A stretch of DNA of 13,670 nucleotides. It comes from Paracoccus sp. (in: a-proteobacteria) (lineage in GTDB: Bacteria; Pseudomonadota; Alphaproteobacteria; Rhodobacterales; Rhodobacteraceae). The notes beneath the pieces were generated by a model, which worked only from the letters and a program-made list of their open reading frames with translations, was not told where the DNA came from and ran no database searches. Positions 6,514 through 13,538 of this stretch are shown here, piece after piece. A program made the position numbers and the translations under genes. The stretch spans positions 1 to 13,670 of the forward strand of contig JAGPGI010000029.1 of NCBI GenBank assembly GCA_018056045.1, in the 5' to 3' direction. Every line of letters starts with the position of its first letter. Position 1 is the stretch's first letter.

Positions 6514-6720
6514 CCACCTGTTTCAAGCACCGCGCGACGCGGTCGGCATCGGGGTAGGGACCAGCCCGATCTAACCTTCGGCAAAGACGCCTTGCGCCAG
6601 AAAACCGCCGCGCAGGCTTTCTGCATCCATGTCCTTGGCATGGGCGGGTGGAATGGCATGGCGGTTCTTTTGTCGGGGCAAGGCTGCTCAGGCCGGTGCG
6701 GCGCCGTCAGGGATGGGAAC
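6514..6720. other. Non-coding gap with no recognisable intact gene
   Basis: No convincing gene here. A 6-bp inverted repeat, ATCGGG (6548-6553) with CCCGAT (6565-6570), could end the GST transcript but lacks a T-run. On the minus strand, short stretches with coding-like composition occur in two frames, for example MDAESLRGGFLAQGVFAEG ending at a stop near 6574 and GPYPDADRVARCLKQ just downstream in another frame. This suggests decayed coding sequence, but I cannot assign a family. Confidence 0.4.
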
Positions 6721-6930
6721 TCAGGCGGCGGGCGCTGCGGGATATGCGGTCAGAAAATCGTCGAGATCGGTGCTGAACAGGATCACCGCATCGTCGTAAA
6801 GCCCCTCGGATTTCAGCCTTGCGACGATTTCGCCGACGCAATGATCCAGCATGCGCACCAGCCTGGCATAGACGCGCCAGACCTCCTGCCGATCCTGTTT
6901 TGCGTTCTTTCCATAAGGCGGGCAGCGCCC
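6721..6930 (-). pseudogene. Sulfatase-like remnant
   Basis: About 65 codons ending at the stop at 6721 resemble the central part of arylsulfatase-family proteins. VWRVYARLVRMLDHCVGEI followed by VARLKSEGLYDDAVILFSTD matches the usual YxAxVxxLDxxVGxIL...LxxxGxxDNTxIxFTSDHG pattern. The metal-binding DHG that should follow is replaced by DLDD, and the protein stops soon after; the sulfatase N-terminus with its C/S-x-P-x-R formylglycine site is absent. It lies on the same strand as fabI, just downstream, and is probably non-functional. The family call rests on pattern memory over a short stretch. Confidence 0.45.
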
Positions 6931-7001
6931 TGCAGCCGAAGACCGGCCGCGGGGAACGCCTCGCGGATGGCTCCCATCAGGGACCGGCAGTCCCGGGCGG
7001 G

Positions 7002-7790
7002 TCAATCTATGATGTGATAGCCGCCGTCGATGAACAGCGTATCGCCGGTGATCAGCCGCGCGGCGTCATGAGCCAGAAAGGCGGTCGCCATGCCGACATC
7101 CTCGATGCTGACAAGGCTGCGCGCGGGGGCTTTCGCGCGGGCCTTGTCCAGCAATTCGTCGAATTCCGGGATGCCCGAGGCGGCCCGCGTCGCCAGCGGC
7201 CCCGGCGAAATCGCGTGGACGCGGATGCCCTTGGGACCCAGCTCGGCGGCGATATAGCGCACCGCCGATTCCAGCGCGGCCTTGGCGACGCCCATGATGT
7301 TGTAATTCTCGACCACCGCCTGCGCGCCGTAATAGCTCATGGTGAACAGCGTGCCGCCGTTCTTCATCAAGGGCTCGGCCAGATGCGCGGTGCGGATGAA
7401 GGACCAGCACGAAACATCCATCGTGGTCAGGAAGCCGGGCTTTTCGACATCGACGACGCGCCCGCCCAAGGCCTCTTTCGGGGAATAGGCGATGGAATGC
7501 AGCACGAAGTCCAGATGCCCCCAGGCTTGCGTGATCCGCTCGAATACCGCCTCGATCTGGCCGTCCTGCAGGACATCCAGCGGCAGGAGCAGGGGCGCCT
7601 CGATCTGGCGGGCCAGCGGCTCGACATGGGGTCTGGCCTTTTCGTTCAGATAGGTGACGGCGACCTCGGCGCCCAGGGCGTGGAACGCCTTGGCGCAGCC
7701 CCAGGCAATCGACTGGTCATTGGCGATGCCGATGACAAGGCCGCGCTTGCCGGCCAGCAGCGTGCCGATCTCTTTTGCTGATGCTGTCAT
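7002..7790 (-). CDS. fabI: Enoyl-[acyl-carrier-protein] reductase FabI
   Basis: A 262-aa short-chain dehydrogenase of FabI type. GIANDQSIAWGCAKA (21-35) is the distinctive FabI nucleotide-binding motif. Y153, Y163 and K170 (SYYGA ... NYNIMGVAK) align with E. coli FabI Y146, Y156 and K163. ISPGPLATRAASGI and ITGDTLFIDGGYHI are also typical. It reduces the trans-2-enoyl thioester with NADH in the last step of fatty-acid elongation. AGGAG lies 8 nt before the ATG. It is the last intact gene of the operon, 23 nt after ackA. Its place beside ackA/pta and a PhaC-like gene, not a fab locus, suggests it may be a second FabI with a special acyl substrate; that is inference. Confidence 0.93.
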   Translation of the reverse strand: MTASAKEIGTLLAGKRGLVIGIANDQSIAWGCAKAFHALGAEVAVTYLNEKARPHVEPLARQIEAPLLLPLDVLQDGQIEAVFERITQAWGHLDFVLHSIAYSPKEALGGRVVDVEKPGFLTTMDVSCWSFIRTAHLAEPLMKNGGTLFTMSYYGAQAVVENYNIMGVAKAALESAVRYIAAELGPKGIRVHAISPGPLATRAASGIPEFDELLDKARAKAPARSLVSIEDVGMATAFLAHDAARLITGDTLFIDGGYHIID

Positions 7791-7813
7791 GACGGTGCTC
7801 CTGTGATCGGCGG

Positions 7814-8995
7814 TCAGATGGCGCGGGTTTGTGCCGCGACCAGTCCGATTGTCGATTTCGCGATGTTCAACTCTTCGTCGGTGGGGATCATCATCAGGCG
7901 GATCCGCGAGGCGGGAGTGGAAAGCTCGGTCTGGCGGGCGGCGTTTTTCGCCGGGTCGATCTCTGCCCCCAGCCAGGCGCAGCCGGCGGCGACCTCGGTG
8001 CGGGTGGCGGCGTCATTCTCGCCGATGCCGGCGGTGAAGACGATGCCGTCGATGCCGCCCATCACGGCGGCCAGCGCGCCGATCTCGCGCAGGATGCGGT
8101 GGATGAAGAGCCTGATCGCCTGTGCCGCCTCGGGCGCGTCCGAGGCTCGCAGCGCCCGCATGTCCGACGATATCCCCGAGACCCCGAGCAGTCCGGATTT
8201 CTTGTAGATCAGCTCCTCGAGCCCGCGCGCGTCCAGCCCGTGGCGATCCATCAGATAGATCAGCACCCCCGGATCAAGCGCGCCGCAACGGGTGCCCATC
8301 ACCAGACCGTCCACGGCGGTAAAGCCCATGGTGCTGGCCACGCTGCGGCCATTGTCGATGGCGCAGAGGCTGGCGCCATTGCCCAGATGCGCCACCACCA
8401 CCTTGCCGCGCGCCAGATCGGGGGCGATCTCGGCCAGACGCGTGGCGATGAAGTCATAGGACAGGCCGTGAAAACCGTAGCGGCGAACGCCTTCCTGCGT
8501 CAGGTCGCGGGGCAGGGCGAAAGCCTGCTCCTGCCAGGCCTGCCCAATGTGGAAGGCTGTGTCGAAACAGGCGACCTGCGGCAGCGCGGGCATCAGCTTG
8601 CGGATCAGCCGGATCGGCGCCAGGTTGTGGGGCTGATGCAGGGGCGCCAGCGGCACATAGCTTTCAAGATCGTCTAGCAGCGCGTCGTCGACCATGGCCG
8701 GCGCGGCATTGTGTGGCCCGCCATGCACGACCCGGTGGCCGATTGCCGAGAACTCGGCATTGCCAAGCGCGCGGTTGGCCATGCCCACCAGTATCTGCGT
8801 CGCCTCGTCATGGCCGACGGGACCGGTCTGCTGCTCGCTCTGCAGCCTGCCGTCGGCGGCAAAGATCAGCGCCTTTGGCATGGCGCCAATGCCTTCGAAC
8901 CGCCCCTTGAGCAGCAGTTCGGGTGTGGGTGCATTGCTGTAGACGGCAAGCTTGATGCTGGAGGACCCGGCGTTCAGGACGGCGATGGCGGACAT
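7814..8995 (-). CDS. ackA: Acetate/propionate (or butyrate) kinase
   Basis: A 393-aa ASKHA-fold acyl kinase of normal AckA length. Motifs: VLNAGSSSIK (6-15), GHRVVHGG with R88, CFDTAFH with D145, GFHGLSY with H176, AHLGNGASL phosphate loop (202-210), MGTRCG with R236, FTAGIGEN (320-327) and TDEELNIA with E374/E375 near the C-terminus. It interconverts ATP plus acetate (or a short-chain acid) and acyl phosphate, together with the phosphotransacylase encoded 21 nt upstream. AAGG sits 7 nt before ATG 8995. Acetate kinase is the best family call; substrate breadth cannot be read from sequence. Confidence 0.93.
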   Translation of the reverse strand: MSAIAVLNAGSSSIKLAVYSNAPTPELLLKGRFEGIGAMPKALIFAADGRLQSEQQTGPVGHDEATQILVGMANRALGNAEFSAIGHRVVHGGPHNAAPAMVDDALLDDLESYVPLAPLHQPHNLAPIRLIRKLMPALPQVACFDTAFHIGQAWQEQAFALPRDLTQEGVRRYGFHGLSYDFIATRLAEIAPDLARGKVVVAHLGNGASLCAIDNGRSVASTMGFTAVDGLVMGTRCGALDPGVLIYLMDRHGLDARGLEELIYKKSGLLGVSGISSDMRALRASDAPEAAQAIRLFIHRILREIGALAAVMGGIDGIVFTAGIGENDAATRTEVAAGCAWLGAEIDPAKNAARQTELSTPASRIRLMMIPTDEELNIAKSTIGLVAAQTRAI

Positions 8996-9016
8996 GGTCG
9001 AACCTTTTTTCCGGGA

Positions 9017-9973
9017 TCACGCGGCGGCGGCGGCGGTCTGTGCCCGGCGGGCGGCCGCCATCAGCACGGCAACCGCGCAAGAGGCATAGCGCGTGATCAG
9101 CGAATCCGCGCGGCTGGTCAGGATGACCGGCACCCGTGCGCCCAGGACGATCCCGGCGCAATCGGCGCCGGCCAGAAAGGACAGGCTTTTCGCCAGCATA
9201 TTGCCAGCCTCGAGGTCGGGAACCACCAGCACATTGGCCCGCCCCGCCACCGGCGAGACGATATGCTTGACCGCGGCGGCCTCGGCGCTGATCGCGTTGT
9301 CCAGCGCCAAGGGACCGTCCAGCACGGCGCCGGTGATCTGGCCGCGATCGGCCATCTTGCAAAGGGCCGCCGCCTCGACGGTCGAGGGCACCTTGGAATT
9401 GACGGTTTCCATCGCCGACAGGATCGCGACCCGCACCTCGGGCACGCCAAGCGCATGGGCAAGGTCGATGGCGTTCTGGACGATGTCGACTTTGACATCC
9501 AGCGTCGGCAGGATGTTCACCGCCGCATCGGTGATGATCAGCGCGTTCTCATGGCCCGGCACATCCATCACGAAGCAATGGCTGATGCGGCGTTCGGTGC
9601 GGATGCCGGTGTCGTGGGCGACGACCGCGCCCATGATTTCGTCGGTATGCAGGCTGCCCTTCATCAGGGCCTCGGCCTCGCCCCTGCGCACGATCTCGAC
9701 CGCTTTCGCGGCCGAATCGTGGCTATGGGCGGAATCGACGATGGGCAGGCCCGAGATATCAAGCCCGCTCTGCCGGGCGGTCTCGTGGATGCGGGCCTGG
9801 GGTCCGACCAGGATCGGGCGGATCAGCCCCATCCTTGCCGCCCCGACCGCGCCCTCCAGCGACACCGCATCGCAGGGATGGGCGACCGCGACCGAGACGC
9901 TGCCCGCCGCGATCGCACGATCGATCAGCGCCTGATATTTTTCGCGAAGGGTGGTTCTTGCTTGCGCGTCCAT
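9017..9973 (-). CDS. pta: Phosphate acetyl/butyryltransferase
   Basis: A 318-aa short-form phosphotransacylase (PTA_PTB domain only). Signatures: EALMKGSLHTDEIM (101-114), VMDVPGHENALIITDAAVNI (135-154), GAVLDGPLALDNAIS (215-229), VVPDLEAGNMLAKSL (250-264) and ILTSRADS (284-291). It exchanges CoA and phosphate: acyl-CoA plus Pi gives acyl-phosphate plus CoA. It lacks the N-terminal MaoC-like hydratase domain found in bifunctional relatives. Sequence style lies between Pta and Ptb, so acetyl versus butyryl or hydroxybutyryl specificity is open. The start follows the DUF3141 stop by only 3 nt, with the ribosome site (GGAAAG) inside the preceding gene, so translation is probably coupled. Confidence 0.9.
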   Translation of the reverse strand: MDAQARTTLREKYQALIDRAIAAGSVSVAVAHPCDAVSLEGAVGAARMGLIRPILVGPQARIHETARQSGLDISGLPIVDSAHSHDSAAKAVEIVRRGEAEALMKGSLHTDEIMGAVVAHDTGIRTERRISHCFVMDVPGHENALIITDAAVNILPTLDVKVDIVQNAIDLAHALGVPEVRVAILSAMETVNSKVPSTVEAAALCKMADRGQITGAVLDGPLALDNAISAEAAAVKHIVSPVAGRANVLVVPDLEAGNMLAKSLSFLAGADCAGIVLGARVPVILTSRADSLITRYASCAVAVLMAAARRAQTAAAAA

Positions 9974-9976
9974 GGC

Positions 9977-12139
9977 TTACTTTCCGTTCGAAGATTTGCG
10001 GCCGAGACCAAAGACCTTGCGGATTTCGGTCAGGCGCCGGGCGGTCTGGGGATCCAGCGCGCCCTTGGCGCCGGCGACCGTTTCGATGACTGCGACGACC
10101 TGCGCGCAGCGGCCGGGATCCTTGGGCAGCAGGCCCGGGATCGCGGCAATGGCGCGCGACGCATCCGCGATCACCAGCTTTGCCTGACGGCGCAGCTCGG
10201 TCTTGAGCTCGGTGGCGGTGACTTCGCGATTTTCCGAGGTGGCCTCGTAGATGCGTTCCAGCGCGTTGAACTGCCGCTCGTCGACGCCGCCGCCCTGCAG
10301 GACATAGATCAGCGCGCGCAAGCCAGCCTCAAGCAGGCCGCCGCGATCCATCTCTGCCTCGAGATCGGCCAGCAATTCGGTCCCCTGCAGCGACCCCGAG
10401 GCCCGCCGCGCCGCCTTTGCGCGATCCGAGCTCAGCCCGACGGCCGCCTGCAGCACCGGCGATCCGTAGACCGAGTGGAACAGCGCCTCGGTCCAGGTCT
10501 CGCGGGCCTTGCCGAAGGCTTCCAGATTCGAGATCAGGAACGAGGACATCACCCTTTCATAGTGCAGGAACGGGTTGCCCTCGGAAACCGGGTGACGGTG
10601 GCCGTCGCGGCGGATGGCAGCGGCCATATGCGCGATCGGGGCCATCATCGGGTTGTGGTCGGAAAAGCTGCGGAACCTGATCCGGTTCGGATGCGCCTCG
10701 CGCAGGAATCCCGCGGCGGTTTCCGAGGACATGGCCCGAATGGCGGGGCTGAACAGCGCGCGGTAAAGACCCTGATTGATTTCCGAGACGCGGGCGGCGG
10801 TGGCGAATTTGCGCTCGTCCTCGGGCGAGTTGTGGCCAAGCGCCCTGATGTCATCGAGCGTCCTCGGCACGATCCGGGCCACGTAATTGCCCTCGACCAG
10901 CTCGCGGTTCGGGGTGTTGTCGTCGACATCCTCCAGCACCAGTTCGTAGAGACCCGGCAGCATCGTGTCGAGCAGGTCCATGTTCAGCGTGAACTCTTCG
11001 TGCTGCTTGGTCGCGACCGAGCCCGAAACGAAAATGCCCAGATGGCCGATGCTCTGGTGCAGCGAATAGATGATGGTCTGGCCGTTCTGGATGATCTGGT
11101 CGGTGTCGTCGTAAAGATCCAGCACCCAGTCCAGCGCCTGCTGCGGCGGCGTGATGTCATCGCCCCAAGAGCAAAAGACGATGATCGGCGCGCGGATCTT
11201 GCGCAGATCAAGGCGCTCGCCATCGCTCATGATGATTTCGCCGGCGCTCAGGCGGTTGCCGACGAAGAGCTCATCGACGATGAACTGCATTTCCTCGGCG
11301 TTGAGCAGGACCGGAGAGCCCCACCATTTCTCGAAGTCCAGAAAGCGCGGCCCCTCGGTGTCGACCTTGGCATAGACGTTATAGGGCTTTTTCCACAGCG
11401 TATTCGCGGGGTTGTTCGATTCGAAGTTCGAGACCAGCCACGCGCCGTCGAACTTGCCGTGGCCGATATCGCCGGTCAGCGTGGTCAGCCAGCTGCCGCC
11501 CAGCAGCCCGCCCAGATAGCGCATCGGGTTCTTGCCGTGCACGCCCGCCCAATAGGACAGTGGCGCCCCGGCCAGAACGATGGGGCCGGGCAGGTCGGGA
11601 TTCATCGCCGCCATCATCATCACCTGCCAGCCGGCCTGGCAATTGCCGATCAGGGTCGGCTTGCCCTTGGCTTCGGGGTGAAGCTCGGTGACGATGCGCA
11701 GGAACCGGGCTTCGGCGCGGCAGACATCCTCGATGGTCTGGCCCGGCATCGGCTCGGGCAGGAAGCCGACGAAATAGCAGGGATGGCCGGCATTCATCGC
11801 GACGCCGATCTCACTGTCATGTTTCATGCCGCCGATGCCCGGCCCATGCCCGGCGCGCGGATCAAAGACGATGAAGGGGCGTTTTTTCGGGTCGATCACC
11901 ACGTTTGCGGGCGGGATGATCCGGGCCAGAACGTAATTGACCGGGCGCTCGAAATCGCGGCCGTCACTGATCAGCTCGGCGTTGAAGGTCAGCACGTTCG
12001 GCGCGACGCTGCGAATGCGATCTTCGTAATTGTTGCCGCGCTGGCGAAGCACGTCCATGAACAGCACCGAACGCTCCATCGCGTCCTGCATGTATTCGAC
12101 CCAAGGGTTGCTGATCGTCTTCGTTTCAGCTTGAGACAT
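9977..12139 (-). CDS. DUF3141 protein, PHA synthase (PhaC)-like alpha/beta hydrolase
   Basis: A 720-aa protein. Residues 1-75 are a helical lead-in (NPWVEYMQDAMERSVLFMDVLRQRG). Residues about 75-375 are an alpha/beta hydrolase domain with a lipase-like box GNCQAG (165-170) centred on C167, an acid D327/D328 in CSWGDDITPP, and H366 in SIGHLGIFVSG. Cysteine nucleophile, Asp and GH-type His match the catalytic set of PhaC, whose box is G-x-C-x-G-G; here the fifth residue is Ala. Residues 400-720 are a long helical C-terminal region absent from classical PhaC. Start 12139 has GGAG 7 nt upstream; the frame is open further upstream to 12475 but without support. It lies between an unknown gene (140-nt gap) and pta (3-nt gap). 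Whether it polymerises hydroxyacyl-CoA is unproven. Confidence 0.85.
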   Translation of the reverse strand: MSQAETKTISNPWVEYMQDAMERSVLFMDVLRQRGNNYEDRIRSVAPNVLTFNAELISDGRDFERPVNYVLARIIPPANVVIDPKKRPFIVFDPRAGHGPGIGGMKHDSEIGVAMNAGHPCYFVGFLPEPMPGQTIEDVCRAEARFLRIVTELHPEAKGKPTLIGNCQAGWQVMMMAAMNPDLPGPIVLAGAPLSYWAGVHGKNPMRYLGGLLGGSWLTTLTGDIGHGKFDGAWLVSNFESNNPANTLWKKPYNVYAKVDTEGPRFLDFEKWWGSPVLLNAEEMQFIVDELFVGNRLSAGEIIMSDGERLDLRKIRAPIIVFCSWGDDITPPQQALDWVLDLYDDTDQIIQNGQTIIYSLHQSIGHLGIFVSGSVATKQHEEFTLNMDLLDTMLPGLYELVLEDVDDNTPNRELVEGNYVARIVPRTLDDIRALGHNSPEDERKFATAARVSEINQGLYRALFSPAIRAMSSETAAGFLREAHPNRIRFRSFSDHNPMMAPIAHMAAAIRRDGHRHPVSEGNPFLHYERVMSSFLISNLEAFGKARETWTEALFHSVYGSPVLQAAVGLSSDRAKAARRASGSLQGTELLADLEAEMDRGGLLEAGLRALIYVLQGGGVDERQFNALERIYEATSENREVTATELKTELRRQAKLVIADASRAIAAIPGLLPKDPGRCAQVVAVIETVAGAKGALDPQTARRLTEIRKVFGLGRKSSNGK

Positions 12140-12279
12140 TGAATTGCTCCATAATAGCGGGAACGCAGCCGACCGGGACCGGCCTGTGCCGGCGGCCCGT
12201 CGGGAGCTTGGAAATCCGGGACATGACGACCGTCCTGTGCTGGAGGTCGCGCCTGCTTGTGCCGGGATCGGTATTCCGG

Positions 12280-12753
12280 TCAGATCTTCCAGGTCAGAAA
12301 CATGCCGACATCGCCCGGCATGCCATTGGGCCAGTCGACAATCATGGCCTTCAGACTGTAGCCGCGTTCCTGAAGGTTTTCCTTCCAGAACTCGTAGACC
12401 TTGCGGGGGCGTCCCTGCAGGGTATCGGGCCAGTTTTCCTCGGATTGATTGATGGCGCGGCCGTGATCGGTGCAAAGCTCGTTCGGAAAACGACCGATCA
12501 TGATCTCGTCGACGCCCTGCAATGCGACGTCCTTCAGCCGGGTGAAGAAGTTCTTGATCAGCTCTTCGCTCAGCGGGGCATCCGATTTCAGCCTTTTGAG
12601 TAGGGCCTCGTGTTCGGCGCGCGCCCTGTCCTGAGCGGTATGCGATCTCTCGGCCTTGGCCGCGTTCACATCGTCTATGTAATGCTTGAGGTCGTGCACG
12701 GACAAAATGAGGTCATGCTCGGCGTCGGGAACGGGGCTTTGCGTATCGACCAT
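12280..12753 (-). CDS. Conserved-looking hypothetical protein, first gene of the PhaC-like/pta/ackA/fabI operon
   Basis: A 157-aa protein I cannot assign to a named family. Residues 15-60 are charged and helical, possibly coiled coil (VHDLKHYIDDVNAAKAER ... EHEALLKRLKS). Residues 62-85 look helical and amphipathic (SEELIKNFFTRLKDVALQG). The C-terminal part is compact with aromatic and Gly/Pro residues: NWPDTLQGRPRKVYEFWKENL, then MIVDWPNGMPGDVGMFLTW (137-155). There is no signal peptide or membrane segment, and it is not an obvious phasin. ATG 12753 has GAGG 7 nt upstream. The 140-nt gap to the DUF3141 gene contains no gene, only short GC-rich inverted repeats (for example CCGGC-CTGT-GCCGG near 12178-12192). 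Its place at the head of the operon suggests an accessory or granule-associated role, which is inference. Confidence 0.8.
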   Translation of the reverse strand: MVDTQSPVPDAEHDLILSVHDLKHYIDDVNAAKAERSHTAQDRARAEHEALLKRLKSDAPLSEELIKNFFTRLKDVALQGVDEIMIGRFPNELCTDHGRAINQSEENWPDTLQGRPRKVYEFWKENLQERGYSLKAMIVDWPNGMPGDVGMFLTWKI

Positions 12754-12870
12754 AGGGATACCTCGCTATGATTTATGCTGTTTCATAACTTCAATGTCTC
12801 AAAGATGGGGTGCTTATACTACAAATCCACCCGCACCGCAGCCAGACATTACGTCACAGCGGGGGTAAGC
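12754..12870 (-). promoter_or_regulatory. Upstream region of the five-gene operon
   Basis: An AT-richer stretch, unlike the surrounding coding DNA, lies between the 157-aa gene and the IS remnant. On the minus strand TTGAGA (plus 12797-12802) and GCATAA (plus 12773-12778) are 18 nt apart and could be a weak promoter. TATAAG farther upstream is another possible -10. No convincing operator palindrome is seen. The operon promoter very likely lies here, but the exact elements are uncertain. Confidence 0.35.
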
Positions 12871-13142
12871 TGTGCACTTTTTCCCCTGAAAGCGGAGCGT
12901 TTGAAGCGGGAGTTCGCCGTTGATCTTTCCTGGTCCGACGAGGGGGAATCACCTGAAGGCGTCGACGTTCGCCGAGGCGTAAAAGGCGTCCATCCTGACG
13001 CAGGGCGGGAAGGGGCGTCGGTCGCCGAGATCTGCCGGAACGCGAGGATCGGACAGTCGGCCTGATGCGCTTGGGATAAGACCTGTGGCGAATTGCCGCC
13101 GGATCAGACGCGCCAGTCGATGCAGCGCGAAGACGTTCGATC
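12871..13142 (+). mobile_element. Decayed left end of an IS3-family element with orfA remnant
   Basis: It begins with TGTGCACTTTTTCCCC at 12871, a plausible IS3-type TG... left end. About 80 nt later a broken orfA starts at 12953: (L)KASTFAEA, an in-frame TAA, then KASILTQG. A frameshift follows, then GREGASVAEICRNARIGQSA, a stop, and WDKTCGELPPDQTRQSMQRED. The expected intact IS3 OrfA pattern is MKxSxFxEAQKAxILxQGEEGxxVAEICRKAGISQATYFxWKKKY. The start ATG is lost and at least two stops and one frameshift are present, so it is dead. It joins an IS5-type remnant at about 13143. Confidence 0.6.
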
Positions 13143-13484
13143 TGCTTTTTCATGACCACCGGCCGGGTCGGCGATGGCAGGGGATAGGAGATCTGAGGCG
13201 ATGGTTTCCTGCCGTAGAATAGTGCTGGCCGAGCAAGGATATGATACCGGTAGCTTGAGAGATGCCTTGAAGGACAACGGGGTCAACGCCCTGCACTCTG
13301 GATCGGAAGTCTCGCGGTCGTCCTGTGAAGCATTACAAGAGCCGCTACAAACGCCCCAGCCGGATCGAGATCATGTTCGGATAGTGGCAGGACTGGCACG
13401 GCGCTGCTACGCGTTGCGAACGATGCCAAAGAGATATTTCTATCTGCCATCGCCGCCGCTGCAACCGTCAACTTCTGGGTATGA
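13143..13484 (+). pseudogene. IS5-family transposase C-terminal remnant, multiple frameshifts
   Basis: Pieces of an IS5-family DDE transposase occur in shifting frames. FFMTTGRVGD (from about 13146) corresponds to the FxTAGQVSD segment. IVLAEQGYDTGSLRDALKD (about 13219-13275) corresponds to the LADRGYDADWFRDALKD segment, where the usual catalytic Asp of LAD is Glu. RKSRGRPVKHYKSRYKRPSR then IEIMFG holds the catalytic Glu of the RxRIExxFG motif, followed by a TAG. AKEIFLSAIAAAATVNFWV (last frame, ending TGA 13482-13484) matches the usual FLSAIALAATVIFWL ending. The N-terminal half is missing. Not functional. Confidence 0.72.
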
Positions 13485-13499
13485 ACCGAGAACGAGGTC

Positions 13500-13525
13500 T
13501 GAGCTACTCCCCGATCCTTTGACGG
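13500..13525. repeat. Candidate terminal inverted repeat of the right-hand IS3 element
   Basis: TGAGCTACTCCCCGATCC begins 16 nt after the IS5 remnant's stop and 39 nt beyond the orfB stop. TG...CA ends and a short distance from the orfB stop to the terminus are usual for IS3-family elements. The partner repeat lies outside the window, so identity and target duplication cannot be confirmed. Confidence 0.4.
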
Positions 13526-13538
13526 TTTTCCGGCTAGT

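Noticed and set aside
6980..6994. Possible terminator after fabI (GGGAC-CGGCA-GTCCC)
   Set aside because: Only a 5-bp stem with no T-run; such stems are common by chance in GC-rich DNA.
8711..12142. Very long plus-strand open frame (1143 codons) across ackA, pta and the DUF3141 gene
   Set aside because: Its translation is low-complexity Arg/Gly/Asp/His-rich sequence with no domain. It is antisense to three genes with clear catalytic motifs; the open frame results from high GC at third codon positions.
12140..12475. N-terminal extension of the DUF3141 protein
   Set aside because: The frame is open, but it overlaps the end of the 157-aa gene. Its residues look random, and the ATG at 12139 has a well-spaced GGAG.
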